Shown here: piece after piece, positions 44,629-53,147 of the stretch
Layout: every line of letters begins with the position of its first letter
Numbering within the stretch: position 1 is the stretch's first letter
Source: Phaeospirillum sp.
GTDB taxonomy: Bacteria > Pseudomonadota > Alphaproteobacteria > Rhodospirillales > Magnetospirillaceae
DNA: 64,000 nt
Direction of reading: 5' to 3'
Assembly: GCA_030651575.1 (NCBI GenBank)
Contig: JAUSFB010000068.1
Span: 1-64,000, forward strand
Notes under the pieces: model-generated
What the model was told of the DNA's origin: nothing
Database searches by the model: none
Seen by the model: only the letters and a program-made list of their open reading frames with translations
Position numbers and translations under genes: made by a program

Positions 44629-45066
44629 TCACGCCACGGCGACGGGGGGCGCTCGGGCAGGATGTTGGCGGGATGCGCGCCTGTCGACATGGAGCGAGGC
44701 GCCGGTGGCGGCCAGCAGGCTTGCCGTTCCTTCGGTGGGTCGTGTGAAGGTCGGGGACGGCAGAGCCCCTTTCGCCAGTCCGGCGACCTGGCACACCAGG
44801 CAGCATCCATGACTGTCGGATTGCCCCTCTCCACCGGAACCGGCAGGGGCCGCCGTACGCGCGTCCGTGCCAGAGGGTGACGAGTGGCAGATGGCGGCTT
44901 CGATCCCGAACGCGGTTCGGTGAAAATCGCCCCTGAAGGCGAGATCGAGACCGGGGAGAAGGCCTTGAAGCGTGAAGCCGGCAACCGTCAACACCGCGAA
45001 CAGCAGCCGAGTCGCCGGCATGCCGTTGTAAATCCGGGTCAGGGGTATCGGCCGTGAAACGCTCAA
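44629..45066 (-). CDS. DUF2946-like cysteine/histidine-containing protein
   Basis: A 145-residue protein. The TTG start at 45066 is supported by AAGGAGG 7 bp upstream. One hydrophobic N-terminal segment (LLFAVLTVAGFTLQGLLPG) leads to a region with AAICHSSPSGTD and HGCCLVCQVAGLA, the His/Cys arrangement of DUF2946 proteins often found with copper genes. It precedes the PCuAC gene on the same strand by 86 bp. Metal binding is inferred from that pairing. ATG 45021 is an alternative start. Confidence 0.6.
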   Translation of the reverse strand: MSVSRPIPLTRIYNGMPATRLLFAVLTVAGFTLQGLLPGLDLAFRGDFHRTAFGIEAAICHSSPSGTDARTAAPAGSGGEGQSDSHGCCLVCQVAGLAKGALPSPTFTRPTEGTASLLAATGASLHVDRRASRQHPARAPPVAVA

Positions 45067-45175
45067 AGACGCTCCTCCTTAAGCCTGAAACGATGCCATG
45101 GACTGTAACTCGCGAACTTGACTGCAATCAAGTCTATGTCATCCTTCACCGGCTTGTTTTGAAAGGATTCCGTCC

Positions 45176-45541
45176 GTGTCCGACTATTTCTTTTACGCCG
45201 CCATGCTGCGCTTCGTCGCCAACAAGACCGAGGCCGCCGATCCCGGCGCCCATGCGATGATGGCGGAGTTGCGCGCCGTCGCCGACGCGGCTTCGGCGGG
45301 GCCGCGCGTGACTGTGGCGGCGGATCGGCTGGAACTGGCGGCGCGGGCTTTCGCCGGCTTTGCCGCTTTTCTACAAAAACAGATCCTCCCCGAGGCGGTG
45401 GCCCTTGGCAATGCCGGGGCCGAGGCGCAGCTGCGATGGGCGGTCGATGTCGCCATGGCGGGGGTCAACACCTTGCTCGGCCGCGCCGCCCTGGTGGAGG
45501 AGCGATGCGCCGTGGAGTTGATTTTGCCGCCACCGCCTTAG
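45176..45541 (+). CDS. Small helical protein of unknown function
   Basis: A 121-residue, alanine-rich, helical protein. The GTG start has AAGGA about 9 bp upstream. No motif is recognised. It begins the plus-strand block that continues with the tiny membrane ORF and the EAL gene, with overlaps or short gaps, so all may be co-transcribed. Confidence 0.55.
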   Translation: MSDYFFYAAMLRFVANKTEAADPGAHAMMAELRAVADAASAGPRVTVAADRLELAARAFAGFAAFLQKQILPEAVALGNAGAEAQLRWAVDVAMAGVNTLLGRAALVEERCAVELILPPPP

Positions 45542-45657
45542 GCAAGGCCAGTCTAGCCAAGGCCGATCTAGCCAAGGCCGATCCGGCATGGTTCACTATC
45601 GGCGTCGCGGCCACATTGGGGGCCTTGATGTTTTGGAGGCATGGGGATGTTGAGTAG
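45505..45657 (+). CDS. Possible 50-residue membrane protein with tandem pentapeptide repeats
   Basis: The frame starts at ATG 45505 with GGAGGAG just upstream, overlaps the previous gene by 37 bp and the EAL gene by 11 bp. It encodes GKASLAKADLAKADPAWF then a hydrophobic segment (TIGVAATLGALMFW). The Ala-Lys-Ala-Asp repeats come from a 15-bp tandem DNA repeat (CTAGCCAAGGCCGAT). It may be a real overlapping small gene or a by-product of the repeat. Confidence 0.35.
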   Translation: MRRGVDFAATALGKASLAKADLAKADPAWFTIGVAATLGALMFWRHGDVE

Positions 45658-46807
45658 GGACGTTGTCGCCGGCAATCTGATCTTTTCCGAGGGAGATCGG
45701 GCCGACGCCGCCTATCTGATCGAGCGGGGGGTGGTTGAAATCGCCGTGAGCCGCGACGGGCATCGTCAGGTGCTGGCCCTGTTGGGATCGGGCGAGATTT
45801 TCGGCGAGATGGGGGTCATCGACAACCTGCCGCGCTCGGCCACCGCCACCGCGGTCGAGGATTGCCGGCTGGTCGAGGTCTCGGGCGAGCAGATACAGCA
45901 GGTGATCGCCCGCTCGGACCCGTTCTTCGCCGAGCTGATGCGCAAGCTGGTCGGCCGCCTGCGCGATACCCAGAACGCCTTGCTTCAGGGGCGCGAGACC
46001 GTCGGCCTCCATGTTTCGGACTTTGGTCCGGGCTATGCCGAGCTGGTGCGTGAGCGCGATATCGCCGAGGCGATCATCGGCGGCGAGATCGAGCCCTATC
46101 TTCAGCCCATCGTCGATCTGGGCGAGGGCGTCATTCTCGGCTACGAGTCGTTGGCCCGCTGGCGCTCCGACCGGCTTGGCCTGATGCGGCCGGTGGATTT
46201 CCTGCCGCTGGCCCGGCGCACCGGCCTGATCCGCCGGATCGATCTGACCATGGCCGACAGGGCGATGGCCATCTGCGCCAGGCTGGGCAGCCGCGAGGAC
46301 TCTCCGTTCGTCTGCATCAACGTCTCGGCCTGGCTGTTTCAGGACTATTCCCTGGTCGACGCGCTGCGGCGGATGCTGGATCAGCATCGGCTGGCTCCGG
46401 CCCGGATTTGCCTGGAGGTGACCGAGACCATGCTGATCGACGATCTCGACGCCGCCGAGCGGACCATGGACGAGCTTCATGACCTGGGGCTGCGCATCGC
46501 CCTGGATGATTTCGGTACCGGCCTGTCCTCGCTTGGCATTCTTCACCGGCTGCCGTTCGATATGCTTAAAGTCGATGGCAGCATGGTGCAGGGCTGCCAG
46601 ACTTCGGCGAGACAGCGGGGCATGCTCAAGGGTATCTTGGACCTGTGCGGCCGCCTTGACATCGAAGTGATCGCCGAGGGGATCGAGGATGCCGGGACGG
46701 CTCGGGCTTTGCTTGATCTGGGCTTCGTCATGGGGCAAGGATTACACTTCGCCCCGCCGGTTCAGGCCGAGCAGGCAATGGCATCCTGGCGCGAAGGTGT
46801 GACATGA
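45647..46807 (+). CDS. cNMP-binding-domain EAL c-di-GMP phosphodiesterase
   Basis: A 386-residue protein. Residues about 5-125 form a Crp-like cyclic nucleotide-binding domain (GSGEIFGEMGVIDNLPRSAT). Residues about 140-380 form an EAL domain with all key residues: YESLARW (E167; ESL for EAL), NVSAWLFQ, EVTETML, ALDDFGTGLSSL, AEGIED and GQGLHFAPP. It should hydrolyse c-di-GMP under control of a small ligand. ATG 45647 is preferred because GGAGG lies 7 bp upstream; ATG 45641 is only 1 bp from it. The stop overlaps the GGDEF gene. Confidence 0.9.
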   Translation: MLSRDVVAGNLIFSEGDRADAAYLIERGVVEIAVSRDGHRQVLALLGSGEIFGEMGVIDNLPRSATATAVEDCRLVEVSGEQIQQVIARSDPFFAELMRKLVGRLRDTQNALLQGRETVGLHVSDFGPGYAELVRERDIAEAIIGGEIEPYLQPIVDLGEGVILGYESLARWRSDRLGLMRPVDFLPLARRTGLIRRIDLTMADRAMAICARLGSREDSPFVCINVSAWLFQDYSLVDALRRMLDQHRLAPARICLEVTETMLIDDLDAAERTMDELHDLGLRIALDDFGTGLSSLGILHRLPFDMLKVDGSMVQGCQTSARQRGMLKGILDLCGRLDIEVIAEGIEDAGTARALLDLGFVMGQGLHFAPPVQAEQAMASWREGVT

Positions 46808-47706
46808 CCGAAGGTGTTCCGCATCTCCAGGCCGAGCATATCTTCTCTGGCCTCAGCGACTATCAGCATGCGCTCAGTAGCCATATGGACTGGCTGCGGC
46901 ATTGGTACAGCGCCGTCCTCAACTGGGGCGAGGAACCGCCGCGCGGCGTCGATCGCACCGCCTGCACCTTCGACGCCTGGTTCGGCGGCGCGACGGGCTC
47001 CCTGCTCGGCGGCTACGCCGGTTTCGCCAAGCTGGGCGAGTTGCATGACGAAGTTCATGATACCGCCGAGCGGATCACCGGCCGCGTCAGTACCGGCCAG
47101 ACCGTCACCACCTCGGATTACGAGGCCATGATGGCCCTGGTGCTGGCGTTCAGCACCGCGGCCCAGACGCTGGAGCGCGAGGTGTGGCGGACCCTGGCCA
47201 CGGTCGATCCCCTGACCGGGCTGGGCAACCGCCAGACCATGATGTCCCAACTGGTCAGCGAACGCGACCGCGCCATCCGGTTGGCCCAGCCGTGTTGCGT
47301 CGGTCTGGGCGATATCGATCACTTCAAGAAAATCAACGACACGTTCGGCCATGCCGCCGGGGACCGGGTCTTGCGCGCGGTGTCCGACTGCCTGCGCGGC
47401 GCGGTGCGGCCCTACGACATCTTGTATCGTTATGGCGGCGAGGAGTTTCTGGTCTGCCTGCCCGCCGCCACCCTGGAGGCCGGCGCCCTGGTGCTGGAGC
47501 GCATGCGGGCCGCGGTCCAGCAGATGAACATGAAAGACGATGCCGGTCGCAAGATCGTCGTCACCGCGACCTTCGGCCTTGCCGAGTTGACCGCCGATCA
47601 ATCGGTGGAGGAAACGCTGGAGCGGGCGGACAACGCCCTTTATGACGGCAAGCGCGCCGGCCGCAACCGGGTGGTGCTGTACAGCGACGACGGGCGGGAG
47701 AAGTAG
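46804..47706 (+). CDS. Diguanylate cyclase with N-terminal CZB-like zinc-sensing domain (DgcZ type)
   Basis: A 300-residue protein. Residues about 15-130 resemble the chemoreceptor zinc-binding domain: HMDWLRHWYSAVLNWGE, then CTFDAWF and two further histidines (LHDEVHDTAE). The GGDEF domain has GGEEF (211-215), DPLTGLGNR and GDIDHFKKINDTFGH, with an inhibitory-site RPYD five residues before GGEEF. It should make c-di-GMP, with zinc inhibition and product feedback inferred from E. coli DgcZ. ATG overlaps the EAL stop by 4 bp, pairing synthesis and breakdown in one operon. Confidence 0.9.
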   Translation: MTEGVPHLQAEHIFSGLSDYQHALSSHMDWLRHWYSAVLNWGEEPPRGVDRTACTFDAWFGGATGSLLGGYAGFAKLGELHDEVHDTAERITGRVSTGQTVTTSDYEAMMALVLAFSTAAQTLEREVWRTLATVDPLTGLGNRQTMMSQLVSERDRAIRLAQPCCVGLGDIDHFKKINDTFGHAAGDRVLRAVSDCLRGAVRPYDILYRYGGEEFLVCLPAATLEAGALVLERMRAAVQQMNMKDDAGRKIVVTATFGLAELTADQSVEETLERADNALYDGKRAGRNRVVLYSDDGREK

Positions 47707-47730
47707 GGGGGCAACGAATGTCGATGCTAC

Positions 47731-48165
47731 CTAATCCGGTAGCCGGAACGAAGGCGGCAGATTCTTCAGGTGTTCTCGCATGCGAAGATCGCTCTTGATG
47801 ATGTGGTCGACCAGCCAGTGCCGGAGAAAGCGGGAGACTTCCGCAAGCGATTCCTTGGTCACCGGGTCGGTCCGGTCGATGAAATAGCGCCGGGCCATGG
47901 CCTTGATCGAAGCCAGAAGCTCCTGATGCTGCTGCTTGTGGGGGGCATGGAAGGGATAGTGGCAGGCGGCCTGAATCGCCTCCTCGCGATCAAAGTGAAT
48001 GGCGGCGTAGTCATGGAGGCCGATCAGGGTTTCATGCAGGGTCCGGTCGCCGGGCAGGCGTTGCGCCATATTCTCGAAATCGTTGATGATGGCGATCAAC
48101 TGGCGGTGGTCGCCGTCGATATCGACCTGTCCGACACACATCTCTTCGCGCCATAGCAACGTCAT
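47731..48165 (-). CDS. Bacteriohemerythrin
   Basis: A 144-residue single-domain hemerythrin. The diiron ligands are visible: IDGDHRQL, LHDYAAIHFDREE (His, Glu), HAPHKQQHQEL (two His) and HWLVDHIIKSD (His, Asp). It binds oxygen reversibly and may store, carry or sense it. It is divergent from the MBL-hemerythrin fusion gene, sharing a 155-bp promoter region with an inverted repeat. Confidence 0.93.
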   Translation of the reverse strand: MTLLWREEMCVGQVDIDGDHRQLIAIINDFENMAQRLPGDRTLHETLIGLHDYAAIHFDREEAIQAACHYPFHAPHKQQHQELLASIKAMARRYFIDRTDPVTKESLAEVSRFLRHWLVDHIIKSDLRMREHLKNLPPSFRLPD

Positions 48166-48261
48166 CGATTTCCCCCTTTATCAAGCATCGGTCCCAGGTC
48201 CGACTTCTATCGGGACGGCGCAGGAAAGGCTACCTCCGTCTGCCGGTTCCGTAAACCGATT

Positions 48262-48285
48262 ATACCATTGGGCATAATATGGTAT
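48262..48285. promoter_or_regulatory. Inverted repeat in the divergent hemerythrin promoter region
   Basis: ATACCAT (48262-48268) and ATGGTAT (48279-48285) are perfect inverted arms 10 bp apart. CATAAT between them could be a plus-strand -10. The site lies 36 bp upstream of the fusion gene start and about 97 bp upstream of the bacteriohemerythrin start, suitable for joint control. Confidence 0.5.
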
Positions 48286-48320
48286 CTTGCCCGTCTTGGT
48301 CGTGGATTGGGGAGGGGGCG

Positions 48321-50933
48321 ATGTCCGGACTTCGTAAGGTTGACGTAACGCCGGGTATCGTCTGGGTGGAAGTCCCGGAGGTCGATCTGCGCATCTTGTG
48401 CGGATGTCCGGCCGATGCGGTCAAGCACATGATGCGTCGCGGGTTGATTCTGCCGGTCGAGGTCGGGGGCGTTCGTTGCGAGAGCGGGCCGAACGCCATC
48501 TTGCTGTCCGACGTGATGGTCCAGAACGGCGCGTTTTGCAATCTGGGCGAGTTTCCCGTCCTTCAGATGTTTTATCGCCAAGGCATGCTGTTGCCGGGCC
48601 ATCCCAACAATACCGGCCGCCGGCCGTTGCTGATCGGTCGGGTCGAGCAGCTTCAGGCCCAGCTTCAATATATCTATCGGGGCAATTACGGTCTGATTTC
48701 GGTGGAGGAGCTGCGGGAAGCGGGGCTCGACGCCGAGACCGCCGCCGACATGATGCGGTTGAAGCTGAAATTCGCCTTTGGCCGCATTCAGCCCCCGCGA
48801 GAGCTGCTGGACATCCTGGCCCTGTCCGACGAGGCGGTGGAAATCCGGGACGGCGTCACCGTGCGGCGTCTGGGCCTTAACCGCTTTCAGTTCGCCTACG
48901 AGGGCAAGACGGTCGAGGTCGATCTTAACCTGCCGCCGTTCGAGATCCACGAGTGCCCCTATACGCTCGGCTTTCATCAGATCCCGCGCGAGTATTTTGC
49001 GGTGATCCATTCCGGCGACGGCGACGGCTGGGATATCCGCCGGCCCAGCATGGGGGCGATCCTGGTCTATCAGGGCGGGATCTATCTGGTCGATGCCGGC
49101 CCCAATCTGGTTTACGCCCTGACTTCGCTTGGCATCGGCATCAATGAGGTCGAGGGAATCTTCCACACTCATTCCCACGACGACCATTTCGCGGGACTGA
49201 CGACGCTGATCCGGGCGGATCGTCGGATCAAGTACTTCGCCACCCCCATGGTGCGCGCGGCGGTGACCAAGAAGATGGCGGCGCTGCTGTCGCTGGAGGA
49301 GGAGGATTTCTCCGACTATTTCGACGTCCGCGATCTGGTGATGGGCGAGTGGAACGACGTGGACGGGTTGGAGGTCCGGCCGATCTTCTCGCCTCATCCG
49401 GTCGAGACCACACCCTTCGTCTTTCGGGTCTTGGCCGAGGGCGGCTATCGGAGCTATGCCCATTTCGCCGATATCGTCGGACTGACGATCCTGGACGGAA
49501 TGGTGACCGACGACCCGGGCAAGCCCGGCATCGCCCGCGAATGGGTCGAGCGCATCGTCACGGATTATGCCGAGGCGGCCGACGTCAAGAAGGTGGATAT
49601 CGGTGGCGGCCTGATCCATGGCGCGGCCGAGGATTTCGCCTCGGACCGGTCGGGTAAGATCATCTTGTCCCACACCGCGCTGAAGCTGTCCGACGCCCAG
49701 AAGCGGATCGGGTCGGGCGCCTCGTTCGGCACGGTGGACGTGCTGGTCCGCAGCAATCGCGATTTCGCGCGGCGCACCGCCTATGGGCATCTGACCAGCT
49801 ACTTTCCGACGGTGAGCGACGCCCATCTTCAGATTTTGCTCAACAGCCCGCTGGTGTTGTTCAATCCCGAGACCATCCTTATCAAGGAGGGCTCCACCAG
49901 CGACGCTATCTACCTGCTGCTGACCGGTCAGGTGGAGATGTTGAGCAGCGACAGTCAGTTCCGCAGCCAGTTGTCGGCCGGCGCGCTGCTGGGGGAACTG
50001 TCCGGGCTGCATGGGCTTCCGTCCATGGAGACCTACCGCGCCACCAGCTATGTCCAGGTTCTGCGGCTGTCTTGCGAGTTCTATCTGGAATTCGTCAAGC
50101 GCCACGACCTGTTCGCCGACATCTCGCGGCTGATGGAAACCCGCGAATTTCTTCAGCGAACCTGGCTGTTCGGCGAGGTGGTGTCCACCGGAACCCTGAA
50201 CCGGCTCGCCAACGAGATGCGTCCCCTGGCCTTTGCCGCCGGCGAGACCATGGTCATCGGCGACCGTCACGTCGCCCTGGTGCGGTCGGGTCAGGCGATG
50301 CGGCTGGCCGGCGGGCAGGAGATGGAGTGCCTGGAGCATGGCGACTTTTTCGGCGAGGAGACGGCGGTATTCGACACGCCGCGTCTGACCCAGGTGGTCG
50401 CCACCCAGGCCGCCGAGTTGTTCATCTTACCCGCCAGCACCCTGTCCAGCATCCCCGGCGTGAGGTGGAAGCTGTTCGAGACCTTCCATCGCCGGACCAG
50501 GGCCTGTTCGGAGGTCGATATCGAAAGCTCGTCCGAAATGGTGTGGCGCGAGGAGTACAGCGTCAACATCCAGCGGATCGACAATCATCACCGTCGCCTG
50601 TTCGAGATGTCGAATCGGCTGATAGAGGCCATCCGCAAGGGCAAGGGCGCAACTGAAATGGCGGAGGCGCTTGATTTTCTGATGGGCTACGCCATGTATC
50701 ATTTCTCGGAGGAAGAAGCGCTGCTGGAGCGTTACGGCTATTCCGAGCAAGCGGGGCATGCCCTTAAGCACAAGCGGTTGCTGGCCCAGGTTCGCGATCT
50801 GGAGGAACGGCTTTCCGGTGGCGGCATGTCGGCCGACGAGGTGCTGGTTTTTCTTCAGGACTGGATCGTCAATCACATCTTGGTGGAAGATCGCCGTTTC
50901 TCGGTCTTCATTAATGAAAAGGGCGTTTACTGA
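48321..50933 (+). CDS. MBL-fold / double cNMP-binding / hemerythrin fusion protein
   Basis: An 870-residue soluble protein from ATG 48321 (GGGGAGGGGG upstream). The first ~190 residues are unassigned. Next is a metallo-beta-lactamase-fold domain with HTHSHDDHFAG (ligands H284, H286, D288, H289) and later SPHPVETTPF and HFADIVG. Then come two Crp-like cyclic nucleotide-binding domains (about 503-595 and 633-730). A complete hemerythrin domain closes it (about 739-865: DNHHRRLF, YHFSEEE, HALKHKRL, NHILVEDRRF). It could couple oxygen or NO sensing to nucleotide binding and a hydrolase, but the activity is unknown. Confidence 0.88.
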   Translation: MSGLRKVDVTPGIVWVEVPEVDLRILCGCPADAVKHMMRRGLILPVEVGGVRCESGPNAILLSDVMVQNGAFCNLGEFPVLQMFYRQGMLLPGHPNNTGRRPLLIGRVEQLQAQLQYIYRGNYGLISVEELREAGLDAETAADMMRLKLKFAFGRIQPPRELLDILALSDEAVEIRDGVTVRRLGLNRFQFAYEGKTVEVDLNLPPFEIHECPYTLGFHQIPREYFAVIHSGDGDGWDIRRPSMGAILVYQGGIYLVDAGPNLVYALTSLGIGINEVEGIFHTHSHDDHFAGLTTLIRADRRIKYFATPMVRAAVTKKMAALLSLEEEDFSDYFDVRDLVMGEWNDVDGLEVRPIFSPHPVETTPFVFRVLAEGGYRSYAHFADIVGLTILDGMVTDDPGKPGIAREWVERIVTDYAEAADVKKVDIGGGLIHGAAEDFASDRSGKIILSHTALKLSDAQKRIGSGASFGTVDVLVRSNRDFARRTAYGHLTSYFPTVSDAHLQILLNSPLVLFNPETILIKEGSTSDAIYLLLTGQVEMLSSDSQFRSQLSAGALLGELSGLHGLPSMETYRATSYVQVLRLSCEFYLEFVKRHDLFADISRLMETREFLQRTWLFGEVVSTGTLNRLANEMRPLAFAAGETMVIGDRHVALVRSGQAMRLAGGQEMECLEHGDFFGEETAVFDTPRLTQVVATQAAELFILPASTLSSIPGVRWKLFETFHRRTRACSEVDIESSSEMVWREEYSVNIQRIDNHHRRLFEMSNRLIEAIRKGKGATEMAEALDFLMGYAMYHFSEEEALLERYGYSEQAGHALKHKRLLAQVRDLEERLSGGGMSADEVLVFLQDWIVNHILVEDRRFSVFINEKGVY

Positions 50934-51008
50934 TCGCCAGACTCGATACCGGGGTTTTGCGGACTATTAAAATCAATCGACATTCAAGTGGACTGGACGG
51001 GGAATAGG

Positions 51009-51093
51009 CCACAGATAAACGCAGATTCCCGCTGCGCGGGACACAGATGGAAATACTCTCAATTCATCGGTGTTTATCTGTGCCCATCTGTGG
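51009..51093. repeat. Palindromic-ended repeat element, copy B
   Basis: The element begins CCACAGATAAAC and ends TGTTTATCTGTG, with an extra CCCATCTGTGG. It is the reverse complement of copy A at 43919-43993 apart from a few substitutions. The internal CCCGCTGCGCGGG hairpin is conserved. The 261-bp gap (50934-51194) otherwise holds no gene. Confidence 0.9.
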
Positions 51094-51194
51094 CCGAATT
51101 TCCTGAATGTCGATATAGTTTAGCCCTGACGGTGTTTCGTATAGTATTCGCGCAAGGCTGGTGCGACACGGCCGGACGCCAGGGAAGGAAGCCC

Positions 51195-53147
51195 GTGGGG
51201 CAATATCCTGAAACCGTCGATATCTCGATGATGCAAGGTGTGCTGGAGCACCTGGATCAGGGTATTTCCGTGTTCGACGCCAAGCTTCGGCTGGTGCTGT
51301 GGAACCGGCGGTTCACGGAGTTGTTCAAGCTGCCGCCAGGCTTGGTCCGCTACGGCGCCGCCTTCGAGGACATCATCCGCTTCAATGCCGAACGGGGCGA
51401 ATACGGCCCTCACGAGGAGGTGGAGGCCCAGGTCCGGTTCAGGGTCGATCAGGCCCGGCACTTCCAGCCTCACCGCCTCGATCGGACCCGGCCCGATGGA
51501 TCGATCATCGAGATCATCGGCAATCCGCTGCCCGATGGGGGGGTCGTTACCAGCTACAGCGACGTCACGGTGGCCCGGCAGGTCTCGGGCAATCTGCGCG
51601 AATCCAATGATCGCCTGGATCAGATGGTCGAGCGTCGCACCCGCGCGCTTCAGGCCAGCGATGACCGCCACCGCGCCTATGCGGAACTGCTTGAAGCTAC
51701 CGTGCGCCACATGCCCCAAGGGGTTTGCGTGTTCGATTCCGAATTGAATCTGGTGGTGGGCAATGACGGGTTTTTCGAGGCGACCCAGGTTCCCCGCTCT
51801 TTCGACGTGCAGGGAAAGCCGTTCGGGGACTTCATGCTGTACAACGCCCAGCGCGGCGAATACGGGCCGGGCGATCCGTTGGAATTGGCCCGCCAGCGGG
51901 TAGAGATCGCGCGCCTGATGATGCCGCATTCCTTCGATCGGAAGCGGCCCGACGGGACGGTGATCGAGGTTCTCGGCAATCCGATTCCCGGCCGGGGCTT
52001 CATCAGCACCTTCACCGATATCACGGCGCGCCACCGGGCCGAGGAGTCCCTGCGCGAGGCGGCGACCATGGCGCAGGCCATGCTGGACGCGCCGGGGCTG
52101 ATCGTTTTGCTGCTGACTCTGGACGGCACCGTCCTCGACCTCAACGACAGCGCCGCCGGCAGCCTGGGACGGTCAAAGGATGAACTGATCGGCAGCAATG
52201 TCTTGCGGTTGATGCCGCCCGAGGTGGCTATCCGCAGGGTCGAGTTCGCCCAGCAGGCGATCGCGGAAAGCCGCGCCATTCATTACGAGGATGGGCATGG
52301 CGGCCGCTGGTTCGAGACCACCGTCACTCCCTACGCCCCCGATCAGAAGGGGGAGGCGCGGGTGATGGTGATCGCCCACGACGTCACCCATCGCCACCTG
52401 GCCGAGCAGCACCTGCGCGAGGCCAAGGCGCTGGCCGAGACCGCCAACCGCACCAAGACCGATTTCCTCGCGGCCATGAGCCACGAATTGCGGACTCCGC
52501 TGAACGCCATCTTGGGCTTTTCCGAGATCATCAATCGCGAGATGTTCGGCCCGGTGGGCGAACGGTATCGCTCTTATGGCAGCGACATCAACAACGCCGG
52601 TCAGCACCTGCTGGAGATGATCAACGATATTTTGGATATCTCGCGCATCGAGATCGGCGCCTTTACCCTGAGCGAGGAAGACGTCGACCCGCATGGATTG
52701 GCCGAATCCTGCCTGAGGCTGGTGGCCAGCCGCGCCGAACAGGGCGTTGTTCATCTGATCGACGCCGTGCCGGATTCCATGCCGTCGCTGCGCCTGGACG
52801 CGCGGCGGACCAAGCAGGTCCTGCTCAATCTGCTGGGCAACTCCGTCAAGTTCACTCCGGCCGGGGGCACGGTCACCCTGAGCGCGGAGCTGGAGCCGGA
52901 CGGCTGCTTTGTCTTTCGGGTGGCCGATACCGGCATCGGCATGAGCAAGGACGATGTCGCGGTCGCTCTGTCACGATTCGGCCAGGTCGATAGCGGCCTT
53001 GATCGGCGGTTCGAGGGCGTCGGGCTGGGGCTGCCCCTGGCCAAGTCATTAACCGAGTTGCATGGCGGGGTGCTGGAGATCGCCTCCGTCCCCGGTCAGG
53101 GCACGGTCATCACGGTCCGGTTTCCCGCCGCCTGCGTCCGGGGTTAA
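51195..53147 (+). CDS. Soluble PAS-domain sensor histidine kinase
   Basis: The product has 650 residues from GTG 51195 with AAGGA 5 bp upstream. Two related PAS-7-type domains (VLEHLDQGISVFDAKLRLV and VRHMPQGVCVFDSELNLV) are followed by a third PAS domain (LDAPGLIVLLLTLDGTVLDL). HisKA carries MSHELRTPLNAILGFSE with the phosphoacceptor His; the HATPase domain has LLGNSVKFT, ADTGIGMS and GLGLPLAKS. No membrane segment, so it senses a cytoplasmic cue. A longer frame starting at 50988 would translate repeat copy B. The stop overlaps the convergent TlpA-like stop. Confidence 0.9.
   Translation: MGQYPETVDISMMQGVLEHLDQGISVFDAKLRLVLWNRRFTELFKLPPGLVRYGAAFEDIIRFNAERGEYGPHEEVEAQVRFRVDQARHFQPHRLDRTRPDGSIIEIIGNPLPDGGVVTSYSDVTVARQVSGNLRESNDRLDQMVERRTRALQASDDRHRAYAELLEATVRHMPQGVCVFDSELNLVVGNDGFFEATQVPRSFDVQGKPFGDFMLYNAQRGEYGPGDPLELARQRVEIARLMMPHSFDRKRPDGTVIEVLGNPIPGRGFISTFTDITARHRAEESLREAATMAQAMLDAPGLIVLLLTLDGTVLDLNDSAAGSLGRSKDELIGSNVLRLMPPEVAIRRVEFAQQAIAESRAIHYEDGHGGRWFETTVTPYAPDQKGEARVMVIAHDVTHRHLAEQHLREAKALAETANRTKTDFLAAMSHELRTPLNAILGFSEIINREMFGPVGERYRSYGSDINNAGQHLLEMINDILDISRIEIGAFTLSEEDVDPHGLAESCLRLVASRAEQGVVHLIDAVPDSMPSLRLDARRTKQVLLNLLGNSVKFTPAGGTVTLSAELEPDGCFVFRVADTGIGMSKDDVAVALSRFGQVDSGLDRRFEGVGLGLPLAKSLTELHGGVLEIASVPGQGTVITVRFPAACVRG

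Noticed and set aside
48207-50339. A 710-codon minus-strand open frame opposite the MBL-hemerythrin fusion
   Set aside because: Shadow of a strongly supported gene; the sequence is low-complexity and shows no motifs.
50988-51194. Longer start of the PAS sensor kinase at 50988
   Set aside because: The added 69 codons would translate repeat copy B; GTG 51195 has a ribosome-binding site and starts the domain homology.
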